Shown one piece after another: positions 6,532 through 9,097 of a stretch of 9,097 nt of DNA. This stretch comes from Acidobacteriota bacterium (GTDB taxonomy: Bacteria; Acidobacteriota; Terriglobia; Terriglobales; Acidobacteriaceae). Below the pieces are notes generated by a model. The model worked only from the letters and a program-made list of their open reading frames with translations. It had not been told where the DNA came from and ran no database searches. Position 1 is the first letter of the stretch. Every line of letters starts with the position of its first letter. The stretch spans positions 1 through 9,097 of the forward strand of contig JAJXXN010000250.1 in assembly GCA_021781075.1 (NCBI GenBank). The letters run 5' to 3'. The translations under genes and the position numbers were made by a program.

Positions 6532-6609
6532 GCCCCGCTCCTTGTCGTTGTTACGGCTTCAACCCACGCAAACAGATTATCCGAGTCCTGCACCCGCGCG
6601 CCGGGCGGC
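6532..6609 (-). other. Short gap between hisA and the aminotransferase gene
   Basis: These 78 bases contain the aminotransferase SD (AAGGAG at 6543-6538). A GATAAT on the minus strand resembles a -10 box but has no fitting -35, because the region upstream is GC-rich. A GC-rich CCCG…CGGG mini-hairpin follows the hisA stop but lacks a T-run, so I do not call a terminator. Read-through from hisA is the simpler view. Confidence 0.35.
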
Positions 6610-7296
6610 TCACGCCTTCAGCATCCCGGTATACACCGCCATCCCCGCCACCGCATCCACCCGCATCGCATCCAGCGCGTCAATCTCCTCCTGGCCGCGG
6701 ATGCCGCCGGCCACGATCAACTGCCGTCGTGTGAGCGCGCGCAATCGTTGCGCCACCGCAAGCGGGAAACCGCCGAGCAGGCCCTCGCCATCCACGTGCG
6801 TGTAAAGATACGCGCCAACAAACGGCTCCAACTGCGGCATTGCCTCGTCCGGTGTCAGCGCTACCTGCGCCTTCCAGCCCTTCACCGCAATCATTCCCTG
6901 CTTGGTGTCGATGCCTGCCACAATTTTCTCCGCGCCCACCGCCTCCGCGGCGTTGGCGGCAAACTCCACATTCACACGCGCCCCCGCTGCGTTGGCCGCA
7001 AACAGCGCAGAACCAAGGATCACCCTTTGCGCGCCCGCATCAAGGACCTGCCGCGCGCGCTCCACCGTGTGGATCCCTCCGCCCACCTGGCACGGCAGGC
7101 GTTTCGCAAACTGCCCTACCAGCGCCGCATTGTCTCCCTGCCGCAATGCGGCGTCCAAGTCGATCAACTGCACCAATGGGTAGTGTGAGAATTTTTCAAT
7201 CCAGTACTCAAAATCATCAAAGGCCAGGCGCAGCTTCTCGCCCTGCACAAGCTGGACAATCCGCCCGCCCATCAGGTCAATGGAAGGAATCAGCAT
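6610..7296 (-). CDS. hisA: Phosphoribosylformimino-AICAR ribotide isomerase (ProFAR isomerase)
   Basis: A 228-residue (beta/alpha)8-barrel enzyme that converts ProFAR to PRFAR by Amadori rearrangement, the step before HisH-HisF. The N-terminus P-S-I-D-L-M-G-G-R-I-V-Q-L-V-Q-G carries the catalytic Asp (D7). The half-barrel equivalent is D130 in A-G-I-D-T-K-Q-G, followed by V-K-G-W. The phosphate loops are Q-V-G-G-G-I-H (70-76) and V-A-G-G-I-R (195-200). T166 aligns with the catalytic-site threonine, but the usual T-D-I-x-R-D-G is T-H-V-D-G-E-G here. The ATG overlaps the end of hisF by 7 nt (ATGCTGA), with GAGG five bases upstream inside hisF, so translation is coupled. It is slightly shorter than common bacterial HisA (~240-250). 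Confidence 0.93.
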   Translation of the reverse strand: MLIPSIDLMGGRIVQLVQGEKLRLAFDDFEYWIEKFSHYPLVQLIDLDAALRQGDNAALVGQFAKRLPCQVGGGIHTVERARQVLDAGAQRVILGSALFAANAAGARVNVEFAANAAEAVGAEKIVAGIDTKQGMIAVKGWKAQVALTPDEAMPQLEPFVGAYLYTHVDGEGLLGGFPLAVAQRLRALTRRQLIVAGGIRGQEEIDALDAMRVDAVAGMAVYTGMLKA

Positions 7297-8063
7297 GGCA
7301 ACCTCACAGGAACTCCCGCGGCCTTGAGCTCTTCCTTGAGCGACCGCGCGCTTTGCACGCCAAAATGAAAAATACTCGCGGCCAGCGCGGCATCGGCCCG
7401 GCCCTCATGGAAGACATTCGCAAAGTGTTCGGTCGTTCCCGCGCCACCGGAGGCAATCACCGGGATTCTCACCGCGTTGCTCACCGCGCGGGTCAACTCA
7501 CAATCAAATCCATTGCGCGTGCCATCGGCATCCATCGAGGTCAGCAGAATCTCCCCCGCGCCGCGTTCCTCGGCCTCACGCGCCCACTCCACAACTTTTC
7601 TCCTGGTTGGTTTCCGCCCTCCCTGCACAAACACCTCCGCCGCATCAATCGCTTTGCCTTCAACCCTGCGTGCATCAATCGCCACCACCACTGCCTGTGC
7701 GCCAAAACTATTTCCAATCTCTGTAATCAGCTCCGGCTTCGCCAGCGCCGCCGAGTTGATGCTCACCTTGTCCGCGCCCGCCTCAAACACCTGTGCCGCA
7801 TCCTCGGCCGTGCGGATTCCGCCCCCCACGGTGAATGGCACAAACAACCTCTCCGCCGTGCGCCGCACTGTCTCAAGCAGTGTCTGCCGCCCTTCGTGCG
7901 TGGCGGTAATGTCGAGCAGCACAATCTCGTCCGCTCCCTCGCGCGCGTGGCGCTCGGCCTGCGTCGCCGGGTCGCCCGCGTCGATCAAGTCGACAAATTG
8001 AACGCCCTTCACAACCCGCCCGCCGTGCACATCAAGGCATGCAATGATTCTCTTTGTCAGCAT
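7290..8063 (-). CDS. hisF: Imidazole glycerol phosphate synthase, cyclase subunit
   Basis: A 257-residue (beta/alpha)8-barrel. It takes ammonia from HisH and PRFAR to make imidazole glycerol phosphate plus AICAR, linking histidine and purine synthesis. Both catalytic aspartates fall at the textbook positions: D11 in I-I-A-C-L-D-V and D130 in V-V-V-A-I-D-A. Phosphate-binding loops are T-V-G-G-G-I-R (78-84) and A-S-G-G-A-G (204-209), and the L-L-T-S-M-D-A-D-G-T strand (173-182) is typical. The start at 8063 follows GGGAGG by seven bases. A five-codon extension is possible but puts the protein beyond the family N-terminus. The ATG overlaps the hisH stop (TGATG). Confidence 0.95.
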   Translation of the reverse strand: MLTKRIIACLDVHGGRVVKGVQFVDLIDAGDPATQAERHAREGADEIVLLDITATHEGRQTLLETVRRTAERLFVPFTVGGGIRTAEDAAQVFEAGADKVSINSAALAKPELITEIGNSFGAQAVVVAIDARRVEGKAIDAAEVFVQGGRKPTRRKVVEWAREAEERGAGEILLTSMDADGTRNGFDCELTRAVSNAVRIPVIASGGAGTTEHFANVFHEGRADAALAASIFHFGVQSARSLKEELKAAGVPVRLPC

Positions 8064-8668
8064 CAGCGCGCCTCCCACTTCAAAAAATTTTTCAAGATAT
8101 TCAACCCCACCCCGCCCGATTTCTCCGGATGAAACTGCACACCCATCACATTCCCGCGCTCCACCGCCGCCGCAAACGGCTCAATGTACTCCGTCACCGC
8201 CGCCGTCTCGCCCGTAAGCGGCGCCTTGTACGAGTGCGTGAAATAAACAAACGCATCCTGCGCCACGCCCTCGAACAACCCCGTCCCCTCACGCACCCGG
8301 ATTGAATTCCACCCCACATGCGGAACTTTCTCCGCATTGCCAGGAAATCGCTCGCAATGGGCCGCAAACTCGCCCAGCCCGCGCACACCCGGCGCTTCGG
8401 TCGAGCCCGCATACAACCACTGCATCCCCACGCAAATTCCCAGGAACGGCACACCCGCTGCAACTCGCTCGCGCACTGCCGCCGTCAATCCACGCTCATC
8501 CAATAATTTTGTCGCCGCAAAATGTCCCACCCCCGGCAGCACAATCCGCCCCGCGCGCCGCACCAGCCCCGGCTCATCCGTCACTTCGCACTCCGCCCCG
8601 CAAGCGCGCAACGACTTCAACACCGAAGTCAGATTGCCGGCCTTGTAATCAATCACCGTCACACGCAT
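8063..8668 (-). CDS. hisH: Imidazole glycerol phosphate synthase, glutamine amidotransferase subunit
   Basis: A 201-residue class I glutamine amidotransferase that hydrolyses glutamine and channels ammonia into HisF. It starts V-T-V-I-D-Y-K-A-G-N-L as the family does. The oxyanion region is P-G-V-G (45-48), and the nucleophile is C79 in G-I-C-V-G-M-Q. The K-V-P-H-V-G-W-N segment (114-121) is the usual interface motif. H180 and E182 in Q-F-H-P-E-K-S complete the triad. The start at 8668 is the first ATG at the conserved N-terminus; it shares the TGATG overlap with the hisB stop. The preceding SD (AAGGGG, nine bases away) is only fair, so coupling with hisB probably matters. Confidence 0.95.
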   Translation of the reverse strand: MRVTVIDYKAGNLTSVLKSLRACGAECEVTDEPGLVRRAGRIVLPGVGHFAATKLLDERGLTAAVRERVAAGVPFLGICVGMQWLYAGSTEAPGVRGLGEFAAHCERFPGNAEKVPHVGWNSIRVREGTGLFEGVAQDAFVYFTHSYKAPLTGETAAVTEYIEPFAAAVERGNVMGVQFHPEKSGGVGLNILKNFLKWEAR

Positions 8669-9097
8669 CACAGCAGCCCCTTGGTCGACGGCAACATCTT
8701 GCCCAACTGCCTGTCGCGCGAGCACGCAACCCGCATCGCCCGCGCAAAGGCCTTGAAGATCGCCTCAATCTTGTGATGGTTCGAGCGGCCATACATCGTC
8801 TTCACATGCACATTGGCCCGCGCGCCACGGGCAAAGCCCTCAAAAAAATCCGCCACCAGCTCAGTCTGCAGATCGCCCACCACGCGCACCTTGACTTTGG
8901 TTTCAACGGCAAAGGCCGCGCGTCCGCTCAAATCCACCGCCGCAACGGCGAGCGTCTCATCCATCGGCATGAAAAAATAGCCGGCACGCAGAATCCCCCG
9001 CTTGTCGCCGAGCGCCCTGTCAAAGGCCTCGCCCAGCGCAATGCCCACATCCTCCACCGTGTGGTGCTGGTCCACGTCGAGGTCACCCTTGCACTTC
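8668..9097 (-). CDS. hisB: Imidazoleglycerol-phosphate dehydratase, C-terminal part (cut by window edge)
   Basis: The frame is open to the right edge, giving 142 residues of an enzyme that is about 195 residues when monofunctional. It dehydrates imidazole glycerol phosphate to imidazole acetol phosphate using a di-manganese centre. The visible part begins with G-D-L-D-V-D-Q-H-H-T-V-E-D-V-G-I-A-L-G, the first metal-binding motif. It also has P-M-D-E and the second metal motif S-N-H-H-K-I-E-A-I-F-K-A-F-A-R-A. The C-terminus L-P-S-T-K-G matches the family ending. Whether an N-terminal histidinol-phosphatase domain is fused, as in enterobacteria, cannot be seen. It is followed by hisH with a one-base overlap. 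Confidence 0.95.
   Translation of the reverse strand, partial: KCKGDLDVDQHHTVEDVGIALGEAFDRALGDKRGILRAGYFFMPMDETLAVAAVDLSGRAAFAVETKVKVRVVGDLQTELVADFFEGFARGARANVHVKTMYGRSNHHKIEAIFKAFARAMRVACSRDRQLGKMLPSTKGLL

Noticed and set aside
6190..7188. A 332-codon open frame on + opposite the aminotransferase and hisA
   Set aside because: Antisense to well-supported genes, low-complexity Arg/His-rich translation, no SD.
6840..8132. A 430-codon open frame on + across hisA, hisF and hisH
   Set aside because: It lies antisense to three genes with intact catalytic residues and its translation is Arg/Pro/His-rich without any fold-like pattern; it is a by-product of the codon bias.
8669..8725. Nineteen-codon extension of HisH
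   Set aside because: It overlaps hisB coding sequence and precedes the conserved first beta strand V-T-V-I-D-Y.
1..9097. Mobile element, CRISPR, defence system or prophage
   Set aside because: No transposase, integrase, Cas, nuclease, phage protein, direct-repeat array or terminal inverted repeat was found; gene content is metabolic and transport.

Overview
The window reads as chromosomal DNA of a GC-rich, diderm (Gram-negative) bacterium. It carries an outer-membrane TonB-dependent receptor, Shine-Dalgarno-type translation starts and tightly packed genes. The combination (enolase type, receptor plus PnuC plus kinase, GC-rich coding) would fit Verrucomicrobiota or a neighbouring phylum. That assignment is only a guess, because no 16S or other decisive marker is present.

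Layout. (1) 2-1408 (+): one continuous open frame whose first ~83 codons are the catalytic C-terminal part of enolase and whose remainder is the beta-barrel C-terminus of a TonB-dependent receptor. The two unrelated proteins meet at about 239-256, in a short stretch (K-T-G-A-L) that fits both families. This is either a microhomology rearrangement or an assembly chimera. (2) 1422-3144 (+): an APH/choline-kinase-fold small-molecule kinase and a PnuC-family vitamin transporter, tightly coupled behind the receptor. Together the three form a plausible uptake-and-phosphorylate (metabolic trapping) cassette, with thiamine the best guess for substrate. (3) 3141-4115 (-): a D-2-hydroxyacid dehydrogenase whose stop codon overlaps the pnuC stop. 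(4) 4209-5360 (+): a FUSC/aromatic-acid-exporter-type membrane protein, divergent from the dehydrogenase across a 93-nt gap. (5) 5362-6531 (-): a PLP class I aminotransferase, one base away from the FUSC stop. (6) 6610-9097 (-): histidine biosynthesis genes in the order hisB (partial), hisH, hisF, hisA, each overlapping the next by 1, 1 and 7 bases, with the aminotransferase 78 nt downstream of hisA.

How the genes work together. HisB, HisH-HisF and HisA cover adjacent middle steps of histidine synthesis. HisA isomerises ProFAR to PRFAR, HisH-HisF converts PRFAR to imidazole glycerol phosphate plus AICAR, and HisB dehydrates that product to imidazole acetol phosphate. The next step needs an aminotransferase, but the one downstream looks more like an aspartate-type enzyme than HisC. 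The receptor-kinase-PnuC group is a separate nutrient-scavenging unit.

The whole + strand is richer in C than in G whatever the gene direction. This suggests the minus strand is the leading strand, so the his genes run with replication. I found no tRNA, rRNA, CRISPR array, insertion sequence or convincing rho-independent terminator. Apart from the chimeric junction at the left end, the window looks like ordinary metabolic chromosome.
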